From: Allohahella marinimesophila
GTDB taxonomy: Bacteria; Pseudomonadota; Gammaproteobacteria; Pseudomonadales; Oleiphilaceae
Length of the DNA stretch: 64,000 bases
NCBI RefSeq assembly: GCF_039538005.1
Contig: NZ_BAABBO010000014.1
Coordinates: 62,001 to 126,000, forward strand
Direction of reading: 5' to 3'
Below, one piece after another: positions 8,159 to 17,816 of this stretch. Below the pieces are notes generated by a model, which ran no database searches, was not told the origin of the DNA, and worked only from the letters and a program-made list of their open reading frames with translations. Numbering within the stretch: position 1 is the stretch's first letter; each line of letters starts with the position of its first letter. Both the position numbers and the translations under genes were made by a program.

Positions 8159-9175
8159 TCAGCCTGACGCTTTGAGCCACTTCGCCACATCTCGTGCGAA
8201 ATAGCTGAGGATGCCGCTGCAGCCAGCGCGCTTGAAGCCTAGCAAGGCCTCTAGAACACAGGCTTTTTCATCGAGCCAGCCCTGAGCCGCGGCGGCTTTG
8301 AGCATGGCGTACTCGCCGCTGACCTGGTAAGCGAATAGCGGCACATTGAAGTTCTCCGCTGCGTCCCTGACGATGTCGAGATAAGGCATGCCTGGCTTGA
8401 CCATGATCATGTCGGCGCCTTCGTTGATATCGAGCGCGATTTCCTCAAGTGCTTCACGCCGGTTAGCCGGATCCATCTGATAGCTGTGCTTGCCACCCTT
8501 GCCAAGGTTTGCGGCACTGCCTACTGCATCGCGGAACGGGCCATAAAAGCTCGATGCGTACTTCGCAGAATAGGCCATGATCTGCACATTATGGTGACCA
8601 TCATGCTCGAGCGCCTCGCGTATAAGGCCTATACGGCCATCCATCATGTCGGATGGCGCCACAATGTCGGCACCAGCTTCGGCATGTGAGCGTGCCTGCC
8701 TGACCAGTGCCTCACAGGTCAGATCATTCAGGATCTCACCACTGTCACTGGTCAACCCATCCTGTCCATGCGAGGTATATGGATCGAGTGCAACATCGCT
8801 GATGACGCCAAGTTCAGGGAAACGCTGCTTTACTGCACGGATCGTCTGCTGCATGAGCCCTTCGTCATCCCAGGCGGCAGAGGCATCGAGCGATTTCGCC
8901 TCGGCCGGCACGACCGGAAACAGTGCGATGGCGGGAATACCTGAGGCCACGATATCATCGAGCTCACTCAGCAGGGCATCGATGCCCAGGCGCTCGATGC
9001 CAGGCATCGAGATGATCGATTCCCGCTCACCGGCACCCCGTCCCCGATCCGGCAACACGAACACCGGAAAGATCAGATCATCTGCAGAGAGCGTGTTTTC
9101 CCTCACCATCATTCTTGAAAACGGTTTCATCCGGCTTCGTCTCAGCCGTGTCGTCGGGTATTTGCGCTGCTGCAT
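8159..9175 (-). CDS. hemB: Delta-aminolevulinic acid dehydratase (porphobilinogen synthase)
   Basis: A 338-residue HemB that condenses two 5-aminolevulinate molecules to porphobilinogen in haem synthesis. The active-site lysines are in MAYSAKYASSFYGPF and MIMVKPGMPYLD. The metal-loop sequence DVALDPYTSHGQDG has aspartates and serine in place of the zinc-binding cysteine triad, which places it in the magnesium-dependent class with the Pseudomonas enzyme. I chose the ATG at 9175 because AGG lies 9 nt before it; the ATG at 9184 overlaps that site. It is probably transcribed with ppk1. Confidence 0.96.
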   Translation of the reverse strand: MQQRKYPTTRLRRSRMKPFSRMMVRENTLSADDLIFPVFVLPDRGRGAGERESIISMPGIERLGIDALLSELDDIVASGIPAIALFPVVPAEAKSLDASAAWDDEGLMQQTIRAVKQRFPELGVISDVALDPYTSHGQDGLTSDSGEILNDLTCEALVRQARSHAEAGADIVAPSDMMDGRIGLIREALEHDGHHNVQIMAYSAKYASSFYGPFRDAVGSAANLGKGGKHSYQMDPANRREALEEIALDINEGADMIMVKPGMPYLDIVRDAAENFNVPLFAYQVSGEYAMLKAAAAQGWLDEKACVLEALLGFKRAGCSGILSYFARDVAKWLKASG

Positions 9176-9313
9176 TGAAATCATCCTGTGATACTTGGGT
9201 CTGTAAGCTGCTTCTGATATCAGGAGACTAGTCTGCAGGTCGCCGTCGTAACCTGCTAGTATCCTGCCGCTATGTTAACGCTTTATGACCCGTCATCGAA
9301 AAAGGATCAGGGG

Positions 9314-11479
9314 ATGTCGTCCAGTAATTCCGTAAAAACCAGAAATATCGTCATCATCGCCGTGATCGCCGCGCTCATCGGCAGCTTCTTCATATTTGAC
9401 CTGGGGCAGTATCTGACGCTGGATGCGTTGAGTGCGCGGCAGGATGCGCTCGTTGCCTACTACCGTGACAATACGCTTGCCATGATTGCTGGGTTCTTCG
9501 CAGTCTACGTTGTGGTCACCGCTCTTTCCATTCCCGGGGCCGCCATTCTGACGCTGGCCGCTGGCGCCATTTTCGGTTTGTGGACTGGTCTTGTACTGGT
9601 GTCTTTCGCCAGCAGTATCGGCGCGACCATCGCCTTTTTGATATCCCGACTGCTGCTCAAGGACTGGGTTCAGAAGAAATTCGGACGCCGGTTGAAAACT
9701 ATCAACAACGGTGTTGAAAAAGACGGCGCCTTCTACCTGTTCAGCCTCCGTCTCGTACCTGCGCTCCCCTTCTTCGTCATCAACCTGGTGATGGGACTGA
9801 CGCCGATCAAGACCCGTACTTTCTATTGGGTAAGCCAACTGGGCATGCTGCCGGGCACGGCGGTTTACGTCAACGCCGGCACCCAACTGGCCAGCATCGA
9901 GTCCACCGGCGACATCCTCTCGCCTGCCCTCATCGGGTCCTTCGTGCTGCTGGCGATCTTTCCGTTCATCGCACGCTTCCTGGTCGATTTCGTGAAAAGC
10001 AGAAAGATGCTGAGCCGGTATGACAAGCCGAGCAGTTTCGATTACAACGTTGTCGTCATCGGTGCTGGCTCGGGTGGTCTGGTCACTTCCTATATCGCTG
10101 CTGCTGTGAAAGCCAAGGTAGCGTTGATCGAGCGACACAAGATGGGTGGCGACTGCCTGAACACCGGCTGTGTGCCCAGTAAGGCACTGCTACGCTCAGC
10201 CAAGGTCGCCAGCTATATCCGTAAATCCGACCACTACGGTATTGCTGCGCAGGCGCCCGAGGTTGATTTTGCAGCGGTAATGAATCGCATTCAGGACAAG
10301 ATCACCATGATCGAGCCGCACGACTCCATAGAGCGTTACACCAAGCTAGGCGTCGACTGTGTGACCGGTGATGCTCGTATCATCGACCCCTATCGGGTGC
10401 AGGTGGGCAACCAGCTGTTGACCTGCAAGAACATTGTAGTAGCCACAGGCGGCCGTCCCTTTGTTCCGCCCATCCCTGGCCTCGATTCAGCGACCTATTA
10501 CACTTCGGATACCATCTGGGGGCTTCGCAAAAAGCCCGAGCATCTGCTGATCGTCGGGGGTGGCCCCATCGGTTGCGAGCTCAGCCAGGCCTTCGTCAGG
10601 CTAGGCGTCAAGGTCACTCAGATCGACAGGGACCAAAGGCTCATGCCGCGCGAAGATGATGATGCGGCAAAACTGGTCATGGCTGCGCTCGAGGCTGATG
10701 GCGTCAGGTTGATTCTTGGTGCTAATGCAAAGTCGATACGCCAGGGTGGTTCGGCCTATGCCAACAGCCAGATTCTCACCTACGAGCAGCAGGGGCAGGC
10801 GCATGACATCGAGTTCGATACCTTGCTGCTGGCCGTCGGGCGAGCTGCGAACTCAAAGGGCTTCGGACTGGAAGACATTGGCGTTCGGATCGAAGATAAC
10901 GGCACCCTGGAAGTGAACGAATATCTTCAGACCAGTGTGCCCAACATCTACGCCTGTGGCGATGTTGCTGGCCCCTATCAGTTTACTCACGTGGCCTCAC
11001 ATCAGGCCTGGTACGCTTCGGTGAATGCCCTTTTCGGCTTTGCCAAGCGGTTCAAGGCCGATTATCGCGTCATCCCCTGGGCGACCTTTACTGATCCTGA
11101 AGTGGCCAGGGTAGGACTGAGCGAGGCCGAAGCCAAGGCTCAGGACATTGAGTTTGAGGTGACTCGCTACGGTATCGATGATCTGGACAGGGCGATTGCG
11201 GACGGCGAAGACCATGGTTTCGTGAAGATACTCACCGTGCCCGGCAAGGACACCATCCTGGGTGTGACGATCGTAGGCTATCATGCTGCTGACCTCATCA
11301 CCGAATACATCACGGCCATGAAGCACAAGATCGGCCTCAACAAGGTGCTCGGCACCATCCATATCTATCCGACCATGTCAGAGGCTAACAAGATGGCGGC
11401 TGGTCAGTGGAAGCGGGCTCATGCTCCCGAGAAGTTGCTGGCCTGGGTGGAGAAGTTTCATACCTGGCGCCGAAGCTGA
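9314..11479 (+). CDS. VTT/TVP38-domain membrane protein fused to a flavoprotein disulfide reductase
   Basis: A 721-residue fusion. Residues 1-230 are a membrane domain of the TVP38/TMEM64 (VTT, DedA-like) type, with several transmembrane helices and the signature region around FSLRLVPALPFFVINLVMGLT. Residues about 245-721 are a pyridine nucleotide-disulfide oxidoreductase: FAD-binding VVIGAGSGGL, the redox pair C281/C286 in GGDCLNTGCVPSKAL, the NAD(P) site IVGGGPIGCELSQ, the second FAD site IYACGDVAG, and the dimer-interface HIYPTMSEANKM. It resembles mercuric reductase and dihydrolipoamide dehydrogenase, but it has no N-terminal metal-binding domain and no C-terminal cysteine pair, so mercury reduction is unlikely. 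The substrate is unknown. The ATG at 9314 (after AGGATCAGGGG) is preferred to 9272. Confidence 0.88.
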   Translation: MSSSNSVKTRNIVIIAVIAALIGSFFIFDLGQYLTLDALSARQDALVAYYRDNTLAMIAGFFAVYVVVTALSIPGAAILTLAAGAIFGLWTGLVLVSFASSIGATIAFLISRLLLKDWVQKKFGRRLKTINNGVEKDGAFYLFSLRLVPALPFFVINLVMGLTPIKTRTFYWVSQLGMLPGTAVYVNAGTQLASIESTGDILSPALIGSFVLLAIFPFIARFLVDFVKSRKMLSRYDKPSSFDYNVVVIGAGSGGLVTSYIAAAVKAKVALIERHKMGGDCLNTGCVPSKALLRSAKVASYIRKSDHYGIAAQAPEVDFAAVMNRIQDKITMIEPHDSIERYTKLGVDCVTGDARIIDPYRVQVGNQLLTCKNIVVATGGRPFVPPIPGLDSATYYTSDTIWGLRKKPEHLLIVGGGPIGCELSQAFVRLGVKVTQIDRDQRLMPREDDDAAKLVMAALEADGVRLILGANAKSIRQGGSAYANSQILTYEQQGQAHDIEFDTLLLAVGRAANSKGFGLEDIGVRIEDNGTLEVNEYLQTSVPNIYACGDVAGPYQFTHVASHQAWYASVNALFGFAKRFKADYRVIPWATFTDPEVARVGLSEAEAKAQDIEFEVTRYGIDDLDRAIADGEDHGFVKILTVPGKDTILGVTIVGYHAADLITEYITAMKHKIGLNKVLGTIHIYPTMSEANKMAAGQWKRAHAPEKLLAWVEKFHTWRRS

Positions 11480-11538
11480 TCCGGCACGGGTCCAGCCCAG
11501 GACTGGCAACAGACCGTCATTCAACTGGGCTGGCTGGC

Positions 11539-12234
11539 TTAGAGGTTGACGCCGAAGGACATGATGAAGAGCCCGCAGCCAGCTATGAAAAAGCTGCAGC
11601 CCAGGAATTGACTCATGAAGATTCGGCGCTTCTGTCTCGCGTTGGTGAACATCGCTCGCCAGTGCGAGACATTGGTCGGTTCCTGCAGAAACAGACAGGT
11701 CATGTTCGACTTTCTCACGCTTTCGAGCCCACCTATGGCAGCCTCATCCTGTTGCTTCATATAAATCGCAATGATGAACAGGCTCAAAGCCACGACAAAG
11801 GACGCGAAGGTCACTTCAAGCATACTCCCGGTTTTCTGAACCAGGGCATTGGTACTCATGACCGCGACGAGCAACACACAGGCAAAGCCGCAAAGGAACA
11901 GCGCGATTCTACCAAGACGGGTGCGGTTTCTGCGTGAACGGCTGAAGGACACCATGAGCTGCTCCCCAACCTGCAACTGGCCCATGCTGACAAGATCTAG
12001 CGAGGTGAAGCGGACTGGTTCGCCGTTATAGCGGTATTCAATGACAGGGAAAAAGCTGAAAGAACGATATTCGCCATCGTAGGTGAGCATCCATCGCTCA
12101 ACGCCGGCCTCCATGGAAACAACCCTGGCTCTGCTGCGGTACATGCAATGCAGAAACCGGGTAAATTCTGAAAACAGGAACCAGCCGGATGTCACCAGAG
12201 CCAGACCCATCAACAAAAGAAGAAAATCGATCAA
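11539..12234 (-). CDS. DUF3592-like membrane protein
   Basis: A 231-residue protein with four predicted transmembrane helices (about 3-22, 105-125, 133-155, 208-228). Between helices 1 and 2 lies a beta-rich segment with SFFPVIEYRYNGEPVRFTS and VGEQLMVSFSRSRRNRTRLG, which resembles the extracytoplasmic region of DUF3592 proteins. The function is unknown. It starts at a TTG at 12234 with GAGG 8 nt upstream. It is convergent with the VTT-flavoprotein gene, 59 bp apart, and sits downstream of sutA on the same strand but beyond a strong terminator, so it has its own transcript. Confidence 0.7.
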   Translation of the reverse strand: MIDFLLLLMGLALVTSGWFLFSEFTRFLHCMYRSRARVVSMEAGVERWMLTYDGEYRSFSFFPVIEYRYNGEPVRFTSLDLVSMGQLQVGEQLMVSFSRSRRNRTRLGRIALFLCGFACVLLVAVMSTNALVQKTGSMLEVTFASFVVALSLFIIAIYMKQQDEAAIGGLESVRKSNMTCLFLQEPTNVSHWRAMFTNARQKRRIFMSQFLGCSFFIAGCGLFIMSFGVNL

Positions 12235-12453
12235 ATAAGACGCCTCACTGCAAATTCAGGGGACCAGCGGGCTGAATTATTGCATAGCGAATTGATCCAT
12301 CAAAGATCTTCATGACATTCGCTCTTTCGATTGCCTGCAAAGCCCGTCTGGATGACAGCATATTAGTGTGACCTGATTCACAAACTTATGCAAAATTAAC
12401 GACAGATAGTACGGCAAGGTGATCAAGTGGACTCAAGTCCAGCAGCCCTCATC

Positions 12454-12493
12454 AAAAAAGCCACCGATCAGGAGTCGAAGACTGATCGGTGGC
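12454..12493 (-). terminator. Rho-independent terminator of sutA
   Basis: A perfect 12-bp stem, GCCACCGATCAG at 12460-12471 against CTGATCGGTGGC at 12482-12493, with a 10-nt loop, is followed on the minus strand by six T (12459-12454). It lies 38 bp after the sutA stop. Confidence 0.93.
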
Positions 12494-12530
12494 TGAGGCT
12501 TGAACTCTGGGCCTGGATGCCCCTTACAAA

Positions 12531-12785
12531 TCAGATAGGCGACGCACCGTAATTCAGGTCCGGCTTCTTCGGCGGATCTGAACGGACATTGTCATCGACC
12601 AGTGTTACGCGACCGCCTGCCTGCAGAAAGGCTTCAATGTCTGCGCTGAGTTGAGCTCGCGCCCTGACTTTCGCCATAACGGAAGCTGCAACGGCTTCAC
12701 TACTGCTTTCTTCGTGTTCGGCCGAATCTGCCGCAAAACCGACCACATCATTATCGTCGTCATCCATCATTTTTTCGTCGTTCAT
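12531..12785 (-). CDS. sutA: SutA-like RNA polymerase-associated acidic protein
   Basis: An 84-residue acidic protein: an aspartate/glutamate-rich N-terminal half (residues 1-35), a helical centre, and the C-terminal tail IEAFLQAGGRVTLVDDNV...DPPKKPDLNYGASPI. The tail closely matches that of Pseudomonas SutA, an intrinsically disordered protein that binds RNA polymerase and raises ribosomal and maintenance gene expression during slow growth. The start at 12785 follows AGGTGCGAG; other ATGs at 12812 and 12809 would add up to nine residues. Identification rests mainly on the C-terminal motif and size. Confidence 0.82.
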   Translation of the reverse strand: MNDEKMMDDDDNDVVGFAADSAEHEESSSEAVAASVMAKVRARAQLSADIEAFLQAGGRVTLVDDNVRSDPPKKPDLNYGASPI

Positions 12786-12986
12786 CTCGCACCTGTCATT
12801 CATGTTCATCAAGAGGATTACGGCTGGCCTTTCCGTATGCGATATTTATAGATCATGTTGGGGCTGAGGCCAGCAGTATTTTCATACAGATTTGTAGTGG
12901 ATCGTAAGCAGATGTTGCAGATTTGCGGTGAGGTTATCAGCGTGTAAGGAGACGAGTGTTCTGTATTGCGGAGGGTACGAAAAGGC

Positions 12987-15900
12987 CTAGTTATTCTCAG
13001 GTTCGAGCGGTTTGGGTGCTGAGATGGCATAACCCTGTACCCACTCGACACCGATGTTCTTCAGCGCATCGATAGTAGCTTTGTCTTCCACGCACTCAGC
13101 GATTACTTCCATGCCAAGGAAGCGACCCAGCTCGGAAATCGACTTCACCATGGCGTAGTTCACCATGTTGTGGGTAATATCGGTGACGAAGGTGCCGTCA
13201 ATCTTCAGGTAATCGACAGGCAGATTCTGCAAGTAGGTATAAGAGGAAAATCCCGTGCCGAAGTCATCCAGAGCAAAGCGGCAGCCAAGACGTTTCAACC
13301 GCAACATGAAATCGGCGGTGTAGTGCGTGTTAGCCACGGCCGCCGTCTCGGTAATTTCAAATACGATCTTGGTGCAGATGTGCCTGTAATGGTCGAGGCG
13401 CTGTTCCAGGAAGTCGAGAAAGGCATCGTCGTTCAGGGAATGTGCGGACAGGTTGATATGATAGCCAGACGCAGCTTCCAGCGCTGCCGGATTTCTTTCC
13501 ATGAACTGCAAGGCCTGCTCTACCACCCAGCGATCGATGAGTGACGACTTCTTGAAGCGCTCACCGGCTTCTATCAGCGGCCCTGGTGAGATCGGCTTCC
13601 CCTGCTCGTCACGAACGCCAAGCAGTAGCTCATACAGGGGCTTGGCTCTGGCATTGCTGCCAATGCCAGCGATTTTCTGGCCGCGAAGCCAGAAGCTGTT
13701 GGAAGCAATAGCATTGTCGATCTTGTAGACCCAGCCCATCACGGTGCGCTGATGAATCTGTCCGACATCGCTTTCCTGAAACAGGTGGACTCTGCTGCCG
13801 CCGGCTGCCTTGGCTGTCTTGCAAGCCAATGCTGCGTTCTGCAGCACACTGGCCGAATCGCCACTGCTCCGATTCAATGGCAGCAAGCCGATACTGGCAC
13901 CGATGTGGAAACTGGCGCCGTCATTGGCGCCGCCAAAACTGCGTGCCGCCAGGGCCTCGAGTATCTCATCGGCTGCGCGCTCGCCCTCTGCCACCGAGCA
14001 GGGGGCGATCAGCACTGAGAACTCATCGCTACCGAGACGACCCATCAGAAAACGCTCGCCGCCCGAGGCGTCTTCCGCAGTGCCTGTGTCCGAGACCGCC
14101 GCATCAACGATGTTCGGAATGGCTTTGAGCACGGCGTCCCCGACTTCCAGGCCAAAGTTGTCGTTCAGCAGCGAAAAAGCGTCAATATTGAAAAAGATGA
14201 CAACGCCTTCGCGACCAGCGCCCTTCTTGATTTGCAGCAGTTTCTGATCCAGCTGCTTGGCGAACTCTGTACGCGTCATACAGCCGGTGAGCGGGTCGTG
14301 AACCGCTTCGCTGACATTGCGCTGATAGAGATCTTCGATAACCTTGAACAGGCTCTGATCGGAGAAAGGTCGCCCGGCTTCACGCTGAAGGGTCAGTTCA
14401 CCTGTGTGCAGCATGTTCAGAACAGCCGTTCGGCTGAACTGTTTTTCGGTCATTCCTCGGGGCGACAGAAAAATGAATGTACTGCGCTTGCGATCCATCC
14501 ATGTCAGCTTGAGCTTCTGTGCACCGCAGCCCGCGGTGGCGTACGACACCCACTGGCCGACCTCGAGCTCCTCGAGTCGATCATGCCAGCGCTTGGGCAG
14601 GGCTGGACCAGCTGCGGGCAGAGGCTTGTCCTGCAGGAGGGAAGCGTCCGATCGTGACAGCGAATCCTGACTCACCAGCCGATACTGCTGCATATGCAGC
14701 AGTTCGCTTCGCCCACCGCGAAAGATTCGCTCGTGCAGCTCATCGATAACGGCCTTGCCCTGATGCTGCAGCCCGAAATCCTCGAAAGCATGCTCTATGG
14801 TATCGACGAGACTGCGGCCTTCCAGTTCCATCTCGAAGAGAGCTGGCTTGTCATCAGGCAAGGCCGACAGCCACAGCTGAAGCTGCGCCACGATCTCAAG
14901 CTTCTTCGCCACTTCAGCACTCGCCGGGCCATGGCGGAGATAGCAGAGAATGATAATCTGTTCGAGGCCCGCAGCCAGGATATTCAAGACCAGCACAGGC
15001 ACCTTGCGATCCTGCAGCAGCGAACTGAGCTGGTGCTGGACCCACTCGCGCGCGAGCTGCATCTTCTCCCGGCCCTCGTGCAATTTCGCGACCCGATCGA
15101 CGGTGCGCTCGAATGCGCGGGCCTGTCGAATGACCAGCTGATTGAGTCGCTGGTTAATCGCTTCCAGATCGGTGCCTTGATTATCACCGCTGGCCTCCAA
15201 CCGCCCGACGATATCTTCGAGCAGCGCGGGCAGGGTTTCGCCCGCAGTACGATCGTTGATCGCGAGCGACATGAAATTGTTCATGATCTTGCGGAGGGGA
15301 TGCTGCGCATCTTCGAAAAAGGTAACGTCCTGCAGCACCATCTTCAGCATTGGCAGTTTGAGCCTGGCCATGAGAGGCCGAAGCCTGGGCGGCACTTGCT
15401 CGAGCGTATCGATGGCTTCGAACAGCTTTTCTACCAGCCGCGCCCTGGTATGCACCAGTGCATACTGCTTCGTCGTCAACCCGTCGCGCGGCAGGTTTTC
15501 CAGGACGGTAGTCAGCACAGCATCGTAATCTTCCAGCTCTCGTCCGAGCCGCGGCCCATGGCGCTCCAGATAGCGCTGACAACTGTCGATGTCCTGCTGC
15601 GTCGTCTCGTTTCTGGCCTGGGCCTCGGAGCGGCCGGTCGCAGCCATCAGATGCACATCCATGCCGGCATGACGACCAGCCATGTTCTGAGACAGCGACA
15701 GCATCTCGAACAGGGCGCCAGCGGTGTTGTTTCCGGTCATCTGCCGAGGACTGTCAATGACGATATCGTCGTCGAAGCTAAAATGATTGGCCTCAGCGAT
15801 CTCGCGTTCGCGATAGGTAGTCCCCTGCTGCGTCATCTGACCCGAACCATCTTCCGGCCGATTCGGGCCACCTGAAGCTGGTCGGGGCCATTGGGTTCGG

Positions 15901-16928
15901 ATCTGGTCTGGAGACAGGGCGAGATAGCCCTGACGTTTGAGATAGCTGTCAAGCACGGGGAGTTCATCGCGCAACTGTGCCGAGAGCGCATCCTGATACG
16001 AGCTGAACATGAAACTGCGAGCGTCCAATACGAGGTCCAGTCGCTGAATAACCTCCCGCATCAGATGACCGATCATTGCCGGCCCAAAGGGATTGTTTTC
16101 AGGAGTCACCGGCGAGTCGAGCATGGCGGAGAGCCTCTGCTGAACCGTGTACAGATAACGATTATGCGAACCGGCGAGCGCCGCGGCAATCAGCTGAAAC
16201 TCCAGCCAGTTCTCAAACTCGTCTTTCTCGAGCAGGCGTAGATCCGACAATGCAGCCGATGGCTTTTCGGTGGGCCGGGCCGCCACCGGCGATTGACTAT
16301 CGAGTCCACTCAGGAGGTCCTCGAAACTGTCCTGCAGACCTTCCGCCAGCATGAGCTTGTGTTTCAGCAGCTGCCTGTATGTTGCTTCGATTCGTTGAGC
16401 CAGCGCATCGTGTACCCCCCGCAGGATAAGCTTCTGTTTATGCTCGAAACATTGCACCAGGAAATTATCTATGAGGGTTGCAAAGAACTGCCGCCCAAAC
16501 TGTAGCAACCACTTGCGATCGGCAGCCGATTGCGCTTGCGCGCCCCCATTCTTCACCAATATTGGCGAAGACCGCTGGCCGTCCGGATCGTCATGACTGA
16601 TCCTGGCAGACGCCGCCAAGAGGTAGTCTACCAAGCGCTCCTGAGCTTCCAGAAACTGAACCCCGAGGGTACTGTCTGCTGCTCGCCTCTGTTGTCCGAG
16701 CAAGCGAATCATGTTTTCGTTTTCGTCAAAGAGACAGACTTCCACCAGTGATCCTGGGTCTTCCTGAAGCGCGCCAATGACGGATCGATCACGAATGTTG
16801 CCCAGCAGACAGCCGCCGATGCAGGTATTGAGCATTCGGGCGCTGGCTGGGGCCAGTCCGGGCAGAACAAGGAGAACATCACGAGAGATCGTGTGGCGAT
16901 GGTGCGCGCGCTGGTCTGTGCGGGCCAT
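12987..16928 (-). CDS. Giant DUF1631 - degenerate GGDEF - EAL protein (cyclic di-GMP related)
   Basis: A 1313-residue protein. Residues 1 to about 800 are the long helical DUF1631 region, ending in a PilZ-like beta segment (VGQWVSYATAGCGAQKLKLTWM). A GGDEF domain follows (about 850-1010, HDPLTGCMTR ... RLGSDEF), in which GGDEF has become GSDEF. An EAL domain occupies about 1040-1310, with YELLLG in place of EAL, NLSAHSL, EITETA, LDDFGTGFSSY, VDYLKIDG and AECVED. Most phosphodiesterase metal ligands survive, so hydrolysis is possible, while cyclase activity is doubtful. No signal peptide or membrane helix is seen. The ATG at 16928 is chosen; a GTG at 16976 would add 16 residues. It is divergent from the next gene and probably monocistronic. 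Confidence 0.9.
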   Translation of the reverse strand: MARTDQRAHHRHTISRDVLLVLPGLAPASARMLNTCIGGCLLGNIRDRSVIGALQEDPGSLVEVCLFDENENMIRLLGQQRRAADSTLGVQFLEAQERLVDYLLAASARISHDDPDGQRSSPILVKNGGAQAQSAADRKWLLQFGRQFFATLIDNFLVQCFEHKQKLILRGVHDALAQRIEATYRQLLKHKLMLAEGLQDSFEDLLSGLDSQSPVAARPTEKPSAALSDLRLLEKDEFENWLEFQLIAAALAGSHNRYLYTVQQRLSAMLDSPVTPENNPFGPAMIGHLMREVIQRLDLVLDARSFMFSSYQDALSAQLRDELPVLDSYLKRQGYLALSPDQIRTQWPRPASGGPNRPEDGSGQMTQQGTTYREREIAEANHFSFDDDIVIDSPRQMTGNNTAGALFEMLSLSQNMAGRHAGMDVHLMAATGRSEAQARNETTQQDIDSCQRYLERHGPRLGRELEDYDAVLTTVLENLPRDGLTTKQYALVHTRARLVEKLFEAIDTLEQVPPRLRPLMARLKLPMLKMVLQDVTFFEDAQHPLRKIMNNFMSLAINDRTAGETLPALLEDIVGRLEASGDNQGTDLEAINQRLNQLVIRQARAFERTVDRVAKLHEGREKMQLAREWVQHQLSSLLQDRKVPVLVLNILAAGLEQIIILCYLRHGPASAEVAKKLEIVAQLQLWLSALPDDKPALFEMELEGRSLVDTIEHAFEDFGLQHQGKAVIDELHERIFRGGRSELLHMQQYRLVSQDSLSRSDASLLQDKPLPAAGPALPKRWHDRLEELEVGQWVSYATAGCGAQKLKLTWMDRKRSTFIFLSPRGMTEKQFSRTAVLNMLHTGELTLQREAGRPFSDQSLFKVIEDLYQRNVSEAVHDPLTGCMTRTEFAKQLDQKLLQIKKGAGREGVVIFFNIDAFSLLNDNFGLEVGDAVLKAIPNIVDAAVSDTGTAEDASGGERFLMGRLGSDEFSVLIAPCSVAEGERAADEILEALAARSFGGANDGASFHIGASIGLLPLNRSSGDSASVLQNAALACKTAKAAGGSRVHLFQESDVGQIHQRTVMGWVYKIDNAIASNSFWLRGQKIAGIGSNARAKPLYELLLGVRDEQGKPISPGPLIEAGERFKKSSLIDRWVVEQALQFMERNPAALEAASGYHINLSAHSLNDDAFLDFLEQRLDHYRHICTKIVFEITETAAVANTHYTADFMLRLKRLGCRFALDDFGTGFSSYTYLQNLPVDYLKIDGTFVTDITHNMVNYAMVKSISELGRFLGMEVIAECVEDKATIDALKNIGVEWVQGYAISAPKPLEPENN

Positions 16929-17064
16929 TTGGAATCCGGATCGATGGGAGTCAGACCAGTTGCGACAGCTTGACACTACGCTTGCTGGCTTCTGGATTTA
17001 ATTGTAGCTGCTCTGTAAAATCCTGCTCTCGCAAATTTACCCACCAGCCCAAAGGATCCGGATC

Positions 17065-17628
17065 ATGCTCTTCCGTTCGAAAGATCATGCGAGCACCTTT
17101 GCCAGGCTGCCGACCGGTCTCTTCGTGTTCTGTGCTTTTGCGCTGGGTATGTTCATAGCTACGCTCATTCACACCCAGAGTCCGGAACGGCAGTCGGCGC
17201 CCCCGGCATTCGCCACCGAAGCCCTGCCAGATCCGGATATCGCGCTTTTCGAGCTCAAGGGGATCATCTACACCCCGGCCACGCTCCCACCCGAGGCGCG
17301 CAAGGTTTTCCATGATGCCTGGCGCGCTGCTCTGGAACAGTATCAGCGCGGCTTAATGCAGTCGGTAAACATTACGCTGGACAGTCGTGCCGAAGAATTC
17401 AGCGAGCTCATGGCGAGGGTCGGCGCCAAGAAGATCAATGATGACGATGTTGAACGCTTCTACGACAACAATTCAGAACAGATGAAGGCACCACTGTCCG
17501 AGATAAGAAGTGAGCTGAAGCGAGCGCTGGAGGCCAATCGGCGTACCGAAGCTTCCACAGCGGTGATCAGGGAACTGGTGCAGGCTGGCGAGCTGACCTT
17601 TGCTGGCCAATTGAGCGGCAAGCCCTGA
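17065..17628 (+). CDS. Membrane-anchored protein of unknown function
   Basis: A 187-residue protein with one N-terminal transmembrane segment (about residues 17-35) and a periplasmic helical domain. The part ELKGIIYTPATLPPEAR and the helical block KKINDDDVERFYDNNSEQMKAPLSEIR recall the segment that precedes the thioredoxin fold in some DsbA-like proteins and SurA-type chaperones, but the thioredoxin domain and any CXXC are absent. The role is not identifiable. It is divergent from the DUF1631 gene. Confidence 0.65.
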   Translation: MLFRSKDHASTFARLPTGLFVFCAFALGMFIATLIHTQSPERQSAPPAFATEALPDPDIALFELKGIIYTPATLPPEARKVFHDAWRAALEQYQRGLMQSVNITLDSRAEEFSELMARVGAKKINDDDVERFYDNNSEQMKAPLSEIRSELKRALEANRRTEASTAVIRELVQAGELTFAGQLSGKP

Positions 17629-17816
17629 AATCGAGCACGGCATTGCCGACTGCCTCACGGCCGAGACTGAACCCGGCCCTTTTTCTGGGACCGACTTCCG
17701 CTATACTAGGTACGCGTGTCGAAAGTGAGTCGGCGCGCGTACCATGGATGCACGCACTGCGTGACGGGACACTCGTCGCCACTGTGAAAACGTCAGGCGT
17801 AATATCAAGGTAGTCT

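Noticed and set aside
9293..10138. Minus-strand ORF of 281 codons over the VTT-flavoprotein fusion
   Set aside because: Antisense shadow of a gene with clear membrane and FAD-binding motifs; its translation is low-complexity and charged.
9314..11479. Mercuric reductase as the identity of the flavoprotein
   Set aside because: No N-terminal heavy-metal domain and no C-terminal vicinal cysteines, and no mer genes nearby.
14694..15875. Long plus-strand ORF (393 codons) inside the DUF1631 gene
   Set aside because: It is antisense to a 1313-residue protein with recognisable domains; the frame is open because of the codon bias of the real gene, and it shows no domain or ribosome site.
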